DNA from: Neoscytalidium dimidiatum
Taxonomy: Eukaryota; Ascomycota; Dothideomycetes; Botryosphaeriales; Botryosphaeriaceae
DNA length: 64,000 bases
Direction: 5' to 3'
Assembly (NCBI GenBank): GCA_037367355.1
Contig: CM074703.1
Location: 1,426,001 to 1,490,000, forward strand
The position numbers were made by a program, and so were the translations under genes. Of this stretch, positions 54,443 to 64,000 are shown in pieces (position 1 is the stretch's first letter; each line of letters opens with the position of its first letter). Below the pieces are notes generated by a model, which was not told where the DNA came from, made no database searches, and saw only the letters and a list, made by a program, of their open reading frames with translations.

Positions 54443-56668
54443 GGCCGACGATGTAATGGTGCACGTCGGAGATTCGGCGTTCAAAGGTTTGGATGGCGTT
54501 ATCGGTCCTGCGCTCTTTTCTTTCCTCCATTTGGACTATATTGTTGAGCATAGGTTTTGGTGGATTATGGGACTCACGGATGGTCGGATACCCGCGTCAC
54601 TTCATTTCGGAATACGTACCAGCAGCTGCCCTTGTCGCGGCTCGACTGTCTGGCTCGTGTCATTACTAAGGACCTTTTTCGTAGAGGAGCTGTAGCAGTG
54701 GGTAGATAGAGTAAGTAATTCGGTCTCTCTTACTATCTGAGATGTCAGACACAGTGTTGCATGTGAATATTCATCTGAGCGGCCTTAGACAGCGATGGTG
54801 ACAGACTTCGCATTAGCTTCCGCGAAGTCTGGGATCATGCATCACACTTCTCATAGTGGATCGGAAGGCCCATCATCGACAGGACGTATAAGAGAAGTCG
54901 AGGTGCTCTTATCTCCCTCAGCTCCTCGGTTATCAGGCTGGTCTTATTGGTGGTGGACGGCGTGGTCGTGTGCGCAGCTTGGAAGGGCGAGCCTGGGCGC
55001 CTGACAAAAATGCAACGGCTCCCGGGAAGCATCTCCATCAGCGCCCAGTGCACCGAGCACCCGGACAGCGAGGGGTGTTTGGTGCTGGAGAGAGGGAGGA
55101 CCACGTGCAGGCCAAGCAAGGAGGAATTTCACAAGCAGTGTGCAACTCACTATGCGGTGGGCCCTTTAAAGCGTCGTCAGCCACATGCAAGCCACGCCAC
55201 GAACGCATTGCTCGCCAGCGCCGGGCATCACTTGACCGGCGCCGTGTATACTATGTAGTGGGCTGGGCTCACGATAGCTGGGGCGTGAAGGGTGGCAGAA
55301 GAGGAAGGTATCAGCAAACCCCTGCCGTCGCCCCGCTAGCGCTCCAACCCTGACATGGGCATCGCCAATCCCGCTCCGAACCCATCTCTTGCGCGTGTCC
55401 ACCTTGCCATGCGCTGGACTGGCCCTGGAGACGGTCTGTCCAGGCCGAGCGGCTGGGATACGCGCTCCGACGCCCTGGTTGGCTCTGTGCAACCGCCCCG
55501 GGTCGCGCTGGCCGAAAAAGCAAAGTGCGCATGCAGCCCGCCCTTCGTGTCGCTTTTCCAGAAACACTCCGGGTACCTCTCTATACGGTCATGAAGAATA
55601 TGCGATGCAGCCTCATCAGCCACGCTTGCTGCCTCCTTGCCTTGTCCTTTGCCGTCAGCTTAGCGCCACGCCTGCATCCACTGTCGGATTCTCCCTCCAT
55701 CCGCTTCTCCAGTCTTTTATCAACTCTGTCTCGCACATGAACTGTTACGCTCCCCCCTCCTGCGCCTGCGCTCCATGCCAGTCTATCGGCAATTGGGTGC
55801 TCCACTTATGTGGCGCTCTCCCGGCTGAGACGGCCTTGTGTCACGCTTTATTGTCAGCTTTTACTCTCTGTTGCTTAGCACCCACACGTAATTGTCTTCA
55901 GTCTGCGAGCCACTGTTGCTGTGCTGCCTCGTTCGTCCCGCTGCTTTCATCCTAGCCGGGCGCCGCCTCACACACGCCACGCTCCTTGTCTACACTGAGA
56001 ACTCTCCGCATCCACATTCTTGGCCCGCAGGAGATTAAACCTCGCCCCTTCCCGCCATCTCCGTTTTTCCTTTTTTCTCCCCGACTCTCACAGCGCAATG
56101 ATGTATCCAGCTGTCATGCAGCTTCACGGGATCGCATCACACCCTTGGCTCTGCAACAGTTTGAAACAGGGCTACCGTCTTCGGCTCGACCTCGAAGCAG
56201 CAGACCCGCTTCGGCATGTTGCTTTGGTCCCTGCTACCTGATGGACCGGCCCGCCCTCGTGCCGGTTGCGACAGAGGTAGTGCAGACCGCCCAGGTTACC
56301 TGCCTGCCTGTGTCATTCCCCGAACCGGCTGTCACCTGCACAAAGGCTGGGCGAGGCTCCCCAGGAATGAGGTAGCCTGTCCAGATGGCACGGCAGGTAT
56401 CCCGGTCTAACAACATGACACCAGCTGTTGCGGATGGTCCGACCACGAGGAGTGGTGACGACGTGCACACTAGCAGCCGCATGTGTTTGGAGCACCATGG
56501 TCGTAGGCTGCAGCCAGCGTGCCTTCCCAGCGGAGAGGGAGATATAAAGCTCTTAAGCTTGTGCACCTCACACCGCCCAGTACAGTGGAACGCTCATACC
56601 AGCATATACCCTCCAAGCAGCTCGGCTTCTTCTTCCTTTGCTCAGCCTCGCCCATCCCATCAGCGACT
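54443..56668. other. long intergenic region
   Basis: 2.2 kb with many short overlapping frames on both strands but no domain, repeat or RNA gene I can support. The last 130 bp hold the chitinase promoter. Confidence 0.5.
56543..56549 (+). promoter_or_regulatory. TATA box of the chitinase gene
   Basis: TATAAAG about 120 bp upstream of the ATG at 56669. Assigned by motif and spacing. Confidence 0.4.
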
Positions 56669-58000
56669 ATGCCATCCGCATCCGCGTTATCGTTGGCTAT
56701 TGTAGCTCTACCCGTTCTGCGTGGTGTACGAGCTGGATTCGACAGCAGCTCTAGAAGCAATGTCGCAGTATACTGGGGTGAGATTGGACGAACATGCCTG
56801 GAAGTCCAGGATCTTCTGACGCTGTGTAGGCCAGAACTCGTACGGCCAGGGCAGTGGTGACCTCGCCCAGCAGAGACTCTCGTATTATTGCAGCAGTATG
56901 ACCCTCACCTCCGATTTGTTGCCTACGTACTAACTTTGATGTTCCAGATGGCGACATCGACGTAAGTCATACCTCGCTAGAAGGGGATGTTCGAAGCTTA
57001 ACATCATAGGTCATTCCCATGGCGTTCATGACTACCATCACGGATAGTACCGGGCAGCCTCAGCTCAACTTTGCAAACCAAGGCGATCGGTGCAGTGTGT
57101 TCAACGGGACGCAGCTCTTCAACTGTCCTGAACTAGCGTAAGTCATCTCTCATGAGGTCAGCACAAGTCTACTATCCGCAGCTGACCTCTATGTGCCACA
57201 GTGAAGATATCCCAACCTGCCAGCAACAGTATAACAAGACCATCACACTATCCATCGGTGGGGCAACCTATACTGAGGGCGGTTTCAGTTCCGCCTCTGA
57301 AGCACAAGCCGCCGCCGAGATGGTATGGGCGACTTTCGGACCCAGGCAGAATGGCAGCAGTGCCCTTAGGCCTTTCGGCGACGCCGCTGTGGATGGCTTC
57401 GACTTTGACTTCGAGGCAGGCGTCAGCAACATGCAGCCATTCGCATTGCGTCTGCGCGAGCTGATGGATGCTAGCGAGCAATCGGACGGCAAGCACCGCA
57501 TCCTCACGGCGGCTCCACAATGTCCTTACCCGGATTATGCGCAGAACCAGTTCTTGAGCGGACCAAATGGTGACGGTGAAGGCGCTGTTCCCATGGACGC
57601 CGTCTTCGTCCAGTTCTACAACAACTACTGTGGCCTGCAGTCCTACGTCCCCGGGGCATCTGACCAGTGGAACTTCAACTTCCAGACCTGGGACACTTGG
57701 GCGAAGAACGTCTCCGCTAACGCGGACGTCCGCGTCATGCTGGGTGTACCCGCCAGCGCTACCGCTGCTGGATCGGGCTACAAGTCGGCCACGGACCTGG
57801 TACCCATCATTGACTACGTCCAGAACTTTTCCAGCTTCGGCGGCGTCATGATGTGGGATGCCTCGCAGGCCTACGCTAACGACGGGTTTTTGGACGCCGT
57901 CAAGCAGGAGCTCGAGGGCTCCGCGACAGAGGACGAGCCACCGAGCTGTGGCTACACGGCGAAGAGACGGTCTCCGGTTGCGCGCTCCTGGGATGCATGA
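56669..58000 (+). CDS. class III-type GH18 endochitinase
   Basis: 371 aa from exons 56669-56777, 56830-56895, 56948-56961 (14 nt), 57010-57137 and 57202-58000; all joins keep frame. Signal peptide at residues 1-22 (ends GVRA). Family marks: SNVAVYWGQNSYGQGSGDL across intron 1, the substrate-binding LSIGGATYTEGG, and the catalytic DGFDFDFE (DxxDxDxE; Glu near 177). FVQFYNNYCG and GGVMMWDASQA complete the barrel. It hydrolyses chitin and is secreted; roles may be wall remodelling, nutrient use or fungal antagonism. No chitin-binding module or GPI signal is present. The frame ends soon after the barrel with SCGYTAKRRSPVARSWDA. Another frame stays open to 58125, so a recent C-terminal frameshift is possible. 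Confidence 0.92.
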
Positions 58001-58945
58001 GTGGCTCGCCTGATGTCAAGATCAACGAGATGCAGGAGATTTACATCGACGTAAATCACGGAGACAAGATCACCACAACAGCTGATCCTTCCGAGCATGC
58101 ATTTTCAGTTTTCAATTCTTTTTAAGGTTTATCTCGGTGAAGGACTCTTTGCGCCAGCATGTATATACTTCAGGTAGTTGCATTTCTCTCTTACGTTATA
58201 GAAATAGCCATCAGCACGCCCTTGCTAGACGCATGCATGAGTTACGGTCGATATGAAATTGGCAGAAGTAGAAATGGAGACATGAAGATCAATTTTCGCT
58301 CGTCCTTTTCGCCGCCTGCAGTCATTAGCGCCTATGTACAGTTGGAGAAGGGTAGTGGAAGATCATACATATTGCCGACGTAAGGAGCCAATCTGTCTCA
58401 AGCCGAAGTCTTGGTGGCTCCCTGTCCACGTCCCCACTATTACCGTACCCGGTAAGAGTTGCACGGATGCGGGGATGGCGAATTCCCGGCATCAACGGCA
58501 GAGCGTTTCACAGGCACCGACGCGAGATATGTGCCGACACCGAACCGCATCGGCTTACAGCATCTGCGTGGAATGGTTCCGAGCCTCGCTCTCGCCTGCC
58601 TTTCAGTTCCATTAAGCTTTGGACCCTGACGGCTTTGTGCCATGTAGGACGGCTGCTGGGGCCTTTCAGCGTGTCAGGAGCCCTGGAGCTGCCAACCCCG
58701 CTCCCACTTTAACGCTGCTGGTTTCACCGAGAACATGACTCGACACGCACGCTTCCAAGCCATCATGGGAGGTGTAACAGCGCGGCCGCTATGCTTCTTC
58801 AAGATTAGCCTTCCGTGCGCCCAGCTATATCTTGCACTCCCTCCGCCATCATGTCTCGCGGCTCTAATCTTCTTCTATTTCGTGCAGCGCGGGCGTGTTC
58901 TAACTCCCTCTGATCGACTTTGGAATCCTCACAGACCTCGCGGAG
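58001..58945. other. intergenic region
   Basis: Between the chitinase and the flavin monooxygenase. No further gene recognised. Confidence 0.5.
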
Positions 58946-60962
58946 ATGGCGGATGCTCAGAATGCTGATATCGTGATCGTAGGAGCGGGTACAAAAGAGG
59001 AGCTTTATTGTAAAGAAAAGTTAGCTGACAGCTTGGCTAGGCTTTCACGGCCTTGCTATGGCTCGCACGTACCTCAAACTCAACCCTGGTGCAAATCTGC
59101 TCATTCTGGATGCTGGAACTTCCATTGGTGGCGTCTGGGCCTCCGACCGGCTGTACCCCTTCCTCCGGACCATCAGTCAGCTTGGCCATTTTGAGTACAG
59201 CGACTTCCCAATGACAGGCTACGGCGTGCAGCAAGGAGAACACATGAAAGGTGAAGTTATCAGGCAGTATCTCGAGGACTATGCTCAGTTCTTCGATCTC
59301 ACCCGCCGCACTCGGCTCAACACCACTCTCAAGGAAGCTGAAGACCAAGGCTCTGCTGGCTGGCGTCTTACCCTCTCCACCAAGAACGGCACAGGTGAAT
59401 CCGTTTACCAGATCAACACCGCTAAACTTGTGATCGCTGTTGGGCTCACGTCCACCCCATCCATGCCCACTTTTGCTGGCCAAGAAGATTTCAACGCGCC
59501 TCTCTTTCACAGCCGCGAATTTGGAACATACTCTTCCAAGACCCTACGGCCCGGGACACGCGTAGCCGTGCTATCAGGCAATAAGTCGGCCTGTGATGTC
59601 GTGTACGCCCACGCTGCGTCCGGAGCATCCGTAGTCCACTGGATCATCCGCGCCTCGGGTCACGGACCGTGTTGGATGGCTCCGCCGCGAGCGACATCGC
59701 GTCAGATCCTCGTTGAGAAGCTTATCACAACCCGTGCCATCACCTGGCTCAATCCGTGCATCTGGGGACCAAGCGACGGGTTTGGCTACGTGCGGCGGGT
59801 GATCAATCAGACCCAGTGGGGCCAACGTCTGATGCGTGGATACGCTCAGGGCGGGCAGGCAGGAGTGGAGAAACACAACGCTTACGACTCGCATCCGGAG
59901 CTGGCCAAGCTGCGGCCGTGGAATGATGTCTTCTGGATCGGCACTGGGCGAGGCTTGCTCAACTACGAGAGGAACATCCTCGATTTCGTGCGAGAGGGGA
60001 GAGTCAAGGTGCACATCGCCGACGTCGACAGCCTCTCCGACCACACCGTGAAACTGTCGAACGGCGAGGAGGTAGAAGTCGACGCCATGATCTGCTGCAC
60101 CGGCTGGAAGCACGAGCCCACCATCGAGTTCACCCGCTCCGGCCGCTCCATCGCCGCCGAAATGGGCCTCCCTCATCCCTACGACCCCGTCCAGGACGAC
60201 GCCAAAGCCCCCCTCATCGCCAGGGCCGACAGCGAGATCCTCTCCACCCTCCCGCTGCTCCGCGACCAGCCGCCGCCCGTCGCCTGCCCGCCGCACCTCG
60301 CCGCGCGGTCCCACCCGCTCGCGAAGCCGTCCCCATCGAAGCCCAGCCCGGCGACCCTCCCGCCTGCGCAGTCCCTCGCGAACGCGTACGCCCTCTACCG
60401 CTTCATGGTCCCGCCCTCGCACGTCCGCGCCCGCACCGTCGCCTTCGCCGGCGCCACCCGCACCGCCTCGACCGCGCTGATCGCGCAGGTCCAGGCCCTG
60501 TGGCTGTCCGCCTACTTCATGCGCCGCCTGCCGCACCTCGACCGGCAGCCGCCCGCGCCCGCGCCCGCGCCCGCGTACGAGGCCGTCCTGCACGCCCGCT
60601 ACGGCCGCTGGCGCTACCCGCTCGGCTTCGGCGCCGTCATCCCGGACTTCCTGTTCGACGCCCTGCCCTACTTCGACCTGCTGCTGAAGGAGCTCAGCCT
60701 GCGCCGGTGGCGCAAGGGCTTGCTGACGCCGTGGAGGGAGGTGTTTGAGCACTACGGCCCGCGGGACTATCGCGGCTTGACCGAGGAGTGGGCCGCGAAG
60801 GAGGGCATCGGCGAGGAGGGGAGGAGGAGCGTTGGCGCTGCTGCGTTGGTGAGGGTCGTTGCTGGTGGCGTGGTGGCTGGTGGTGTGGTGGCTGGCGTTT
60901 GGCTGGGGATGGGGCGCCCGACCTGGGCGGAAGTGAGGGAGATGGTCGGGCTGGTGCAGTGA
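58946..60962 (+). CDS. flavin-containing monooxygenase-like (FMO/BVMO group) with C-terminal membrane segment
   Basis: 654 aa from exons 58946-58988 and 59041-60962; splicing restores the FAD fold IVIVGAGFHGLAMARTYLK. Then LLILDAGTSIGGVWASDRLYPFLRT (the GGVW flavin segment), KLVIAVGLTSTPSMPTFAGQ, VAVLSGNKSACDVVYAHAASGASV (the second, NADPH-type region, with GN rather than canonical GxGxSG), and AMICCTGWKHEPTIEF (the CTGW/ATG-like motif). The C-terminal third is Pro/Ala-rich, followed by FGAVIPDFLFDALPYFDLLLKEL and a hydrophobic tail (VGAAALVRVVAGGVVAGGVVAGVWLG), likely one membrane helix. It is probably an NADPH-dependent oxygenase on the ER; the substrate is unknown. The last half is extremely GC-rich with direct GTGGTGGCTGG repeats near 60850-60900. 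Confidence 0.88.
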
Positions 60963-61522
60963 GTGGAGTTCTATTTTATTTTATTTTTTTGAGAGATGAG
61001 AGGCATGTTGAAGGGAGGAAATGGTAGGCTTGGAGTTAGCTTTGAAATTTAAGATTTCACTTGCCACCGTTGATGGATATGGAATGTCGGTCAGCTTCAT
61101 CAGCAAGAGTGTAGAGTTCGTCATATTCCTCAAGATTCATCTTTTCTGGCCATTCACAGTCATTGGTCAACCAATGGGGTTTACCCCTATCTCGCATTTT
61201 AAAATCTACTGCATCATCATAGATTTACTTTTCAATATTTCCATGTGGAAATGGAAAGGTTAGTCCAGGCGTAATGGTTGGATACACTCAACATTTGAGT
61301 CAGGAAGACAGCATCAGCTGCCTTTAAACTACGAAGTTTGACAATTTTGTTGTCAGAAAGCTTGAGTGACAGAATGTTGCAACTTGGATGATTCTGTCAC
61401 CAATTATAGCAAAGTGTTTTATTTATTACCCAATCATCATTACATGTAGCCACGTTCATTAACACGGAAGGGTAAAGCAAGCCCTCTCATCACCAACTTC
61501 CGACGGCATTCCATGTTCATGT
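60963..61522. other. convergent intergenic region
   Basis: Lies between two 3' ends. AT-richer than neighbours, with no feature recognised. Confidence 0.5.
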
Positions 61523-64000
61523 TCAAAACACCGCCTGATCGCTGCCATATCCACCCTCGTAATAATCAGCCGGCACATTCTCCACTCCGCTGCCCGCCCT
61601 GTCCGTCGACAACCTCGGCCACCTCTCGATCACGGTCCCAGCGTCATCGCCAGTCAACGTGAAGTTCACGGAAGCCAGCGGCGCGTCCGGGACGTCGATC
61701 ACGACCGAGTAGTCGCCGGGGTACAGCACCTTGTCGCCGCTCTCGTCGACGCGGGCCAGGCTGCCCAGGGTGAGGTTGAGGCGGGCGGTCTGCGAGGCGC
61801 CGGGCGCGACGCCGTGCAGGCGCTGGTAAGCCACGAGCGAGGACTTGGGGTGCGGCGCGGGGCCGAACGCGCCGGTCAGGAAGGCGAGCGCGACGAAGTC
61901 GGACTCGACGGAGCCGTCGTTGGCGACGTCGACGTCGAGCGTGGCGAAGGGGCAGAGGTCCAGCTTGGCCGTCGCGTTGCCGCACGCGGAGATCAGGTCG
62001 CCGATGGCGTAGGACTCGGCGGGCGGGGCGGCGATGGCGGCGCTGAAGTTGGTGTAGTGCAGGCCGAAGCCGAAGGGGAAGACGGCGGTGCCGTTGTACC
62101 ACTTGTACGTGCGGCCGGCGCTGGTGGCGGACGGCCGCAGAGACATGTCCGTCATGGGGACCTCCTTGGTGTAGCGCGCCGGGTACTGGGTGATGGGCAG
62201 GCGGCCGGCGGGGGCGACGGCGCCGGTGATGATGTCGAAAAGGGCGGTGCCACCGCTCTGGCCCGGGTAGCCTCCCCAGAGCAATGCTGAGATGTTGGCG
62301 TTCGAAATGAGTGGAGTCGAATCCAGCTGTCCAGCTCCCATCTGGACCACGATGACCGGCTTGCCGTACGTTGCAAGCTTGGTGATCATGTCAAGCTGTG
62401 GTCCCGACCACGCGATGGCCACGCGGTCCAGCTCCTCGCTCTCGATGTCGTTGTCGATGCCGCCGACTACGATGATGACGTCAGACTTCTCCGCTGCCTC
62501 GTACTCAGCGCCCCAGTCATCTGTCGTGGGGTTGCTCTGGCTGGCGCCTTCCGCATAGTTGACCGTCACGCCGAGCTGCTTTGCAGCGTACAGTGGCGAG
62601 TGAAGGTATGGCGCAACGCCATAGTAGTTGCCTTGCATCTGCTCCGTGGCGTTGGCCCACGAACCGATCAGGGCAATGGAAACTCCGTCCAGAGACAGAG
62701 GGAGAATTCCGTCGTTCTTCAGCAGGACGATGCCCTCCTGAGCCGCCTTGAGGGCGAGGTCCTGAGCGTGCTGGGTATTCACGTCTTGCCAGCCGATCTG
62801 GCGGTAAGGCTGAGACTCGGCGCTGTCGAAGTAGCCGAGCTTGATCAGAGACGAGTAGGTTCGGGTGAGTGCCCTGTTTAGCGTCGTATCGTTGATCAAA
62901 CCCTGCGCATACGCCCCAGGCAAGTATCTCTGGTAATATGTGCCGCAGTTCAGATCTGAAGTGAACTGTCAGCCAAGACGGCACAAGGACGTGGTGAATT
63001 CGTCTTACCAGTTCCAGCGTTCAGGCTGTCAGCGACGGCCTGCTCACGAGACTCGGCCCATTCGTGGGGCAAGTACACATTTTGGATGGCATCGCAGTCA
63101 CTGACGACCCACTGGTCCTCCTGATTCCAGCCCCAGTGCTCGCGAAGAACTGTCTGCAGCAGCCACGGATCGGCGCAGGTGGGAACGCCATTGACCGCGT
63201 TATACGAGCACATGAACGCGCCGACCTTGGCCTCCCTTGCGCATGCTTGGAACGGGGGCATGTAGTACTCGACTAGATCCTGCTGGCTGATCTGAGCGTC
63301 GAACTGGTACCTGAAGTTGCCGTTCCAATTTTCCAGGTCGTATCCAGTGAAATGCTTGCACGTTGCCACGATCTTCTTGTATGGATCGCCATGATCGCCC
63401 TCCAAGCCACGGATCAGGTTCTGGACGTAGCTGGCAAGGTGGAATGGGTCCTCTCCCGGTGTTTCTGTTGATCGACATTAGTCTTATTAATTTGCACGAG
63501 CTGAGATGTAGGTGAGGGGTGCGGAAGGGGAAGTGCTTGGCGTCGGGTAGGGTTCAGGCGGTGCAACACTGACCTTGGCCACGACCCCATCGCGGATCCT
63601 TATAAGGGTTGATGTTCGGTGTCTATGGATGAACGTTAGCGTAGGAATCTTGCTATTGTCAATCAAGAAGTAGATATTCTGTCCAAGCAATGCAGCAAGC
63701 CCTTGGACTAACAATATTTGCTGCAGGACCAACTAGCAACCATAATGAAATTACTTACCCAGTAGTCCAAACCTGACCGGCCGCCGTTACTGAATGCCCT
63801 AGCCTCGGTACTGACCACACTAGCGACCTCGTAAATCAACTCGTCATCAAACGCCGCGCCCATCAAGATAGGCTGTGGGAAAGATGTTGCCGAGGAGAAG
63901 TTGCCCGACTCGGTCATCGGCTTCCCCGGGAGTGTGAAAGCAACACCATGAAGCGCTGGGGATAGAAATTAGCAAGTTTCATTGGGCAGATAAGAGCGAG
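61523..64000 (-). CDS. GH3 beta-xylosidase (xylan 1,4-beta-xylosidase), 5' end missing
   Basis: C-terminal about 730 aa of a secreted-type GH3 enzyme. Exons (minus) in the window: 63955-63759, 63622-63574, 63464-63009 and 62955-61523. The gene enters from the right edge, and the intron ending at 63956 has no donor inside the window. Marks: [54 protein letters not shown] (joined across two introns), ATCKHFTGYDLE, NAVNGVPTC, and the nucleophile Asp in QWVVSDCDAI. The GH3 C-terminal domain (GIVLLKNDGILPL, IALIGSWA, VVGGID..ESEELDR, GGYPGQSGGTALFDIITG, PAGRLPITQYP) and an FnIII-like tail follow. It releases xylose from xylo-oligosaccharides during hemicellulose breakdown. Confidence 0.93.

Noticed and set aside
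54795..56566. Several 70-190 codon frames on both strands in the long intergenic region
   Set aside because: They overlap each other on both strands, have no recognisable motif and no splice continuity.
59574..60752. A 392-codon minus-strand frame opposite the flavin monooxygenase
   Set aside because: Composition is Arg/Gly/Glu-rich antisense; the plus frame contains all flavoprotein motifs.

Overview
The window is nuclear DNA from a filamentous ascomycete (Pezizomycotina). The evidence is short spliceosomal introns (mostly 40-130 bp, GT..AG, CTAAC-like branch sites), fungal Zn2Cys6 regulators, secreted plant-wall and chitin-active enzymes, and a 10 kb AT-rich island with the CpA/TpG depletion of repeat-induced point mutation (RIP). 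Exon structures below were assembled by eye from reading-frame continuity and splice signals. The species cannot be named from the sequence.

Layout. 0-13 kb is an accessory block: a partial RD-rich 3' end, a Zn2Cys6 regulator, an FAD monooxygenase, a dead NADP-dependent oxidoreductase, an NmrA/isoflavone-reductase-like gene and a second Zn2Cys6 regulator. 13.7-18.8 kb holds a Dal5-type MFS permease divergent from a cytosolic GH31 glycosidase; with the neighbouring regulator this looks like a small import-and-hydrolyse locus. 19-26 kb holds a secreted class II haem peroxidase, a decayed FAD monooxygenase, and a divergent pair of cell-surface genes (a GPI-anchored Ser/Thr/Ala-rich protein and a BIM1/X325-like membrane protein). 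26.8-38 kb mixes intact genes (GFA-fold protein, GMC oxidoreductase with an unusual insertion, a conserved fungal protein of unknown role) with pseudogenes of an SRPK-like kinase, an SDR and a methyltransferase.

From 38.1 to 54.4 kb, two conserved housekeeping genes, TRM6 (tRNA m1A58 methyltransferase subunit) and a MINDY-type deubiquitinase, flank the RIP island (about 40.33-50.76 kb). The island contains a hypermutated Ty3/gypsy relic, a single almost unmutated LTR, and a 3'-truncated Tad1-like LINE on the minus strand, inside AT-rich arms that share inverted motifs.

54-64 kb carries a GH18 chitinase, a flavin monooxygenase with a C-terminal membrane segment, and the 3' part of a GH3 beta-xylosidase running off the right edge. 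Themes: carbohydrate and aromatic catabolism, cell-surface proteins, heavy pseudogenisation, and a transposon graveyard between two essential-type genes. I found no CRISPR array, rRNA or convincing tRNA gene.
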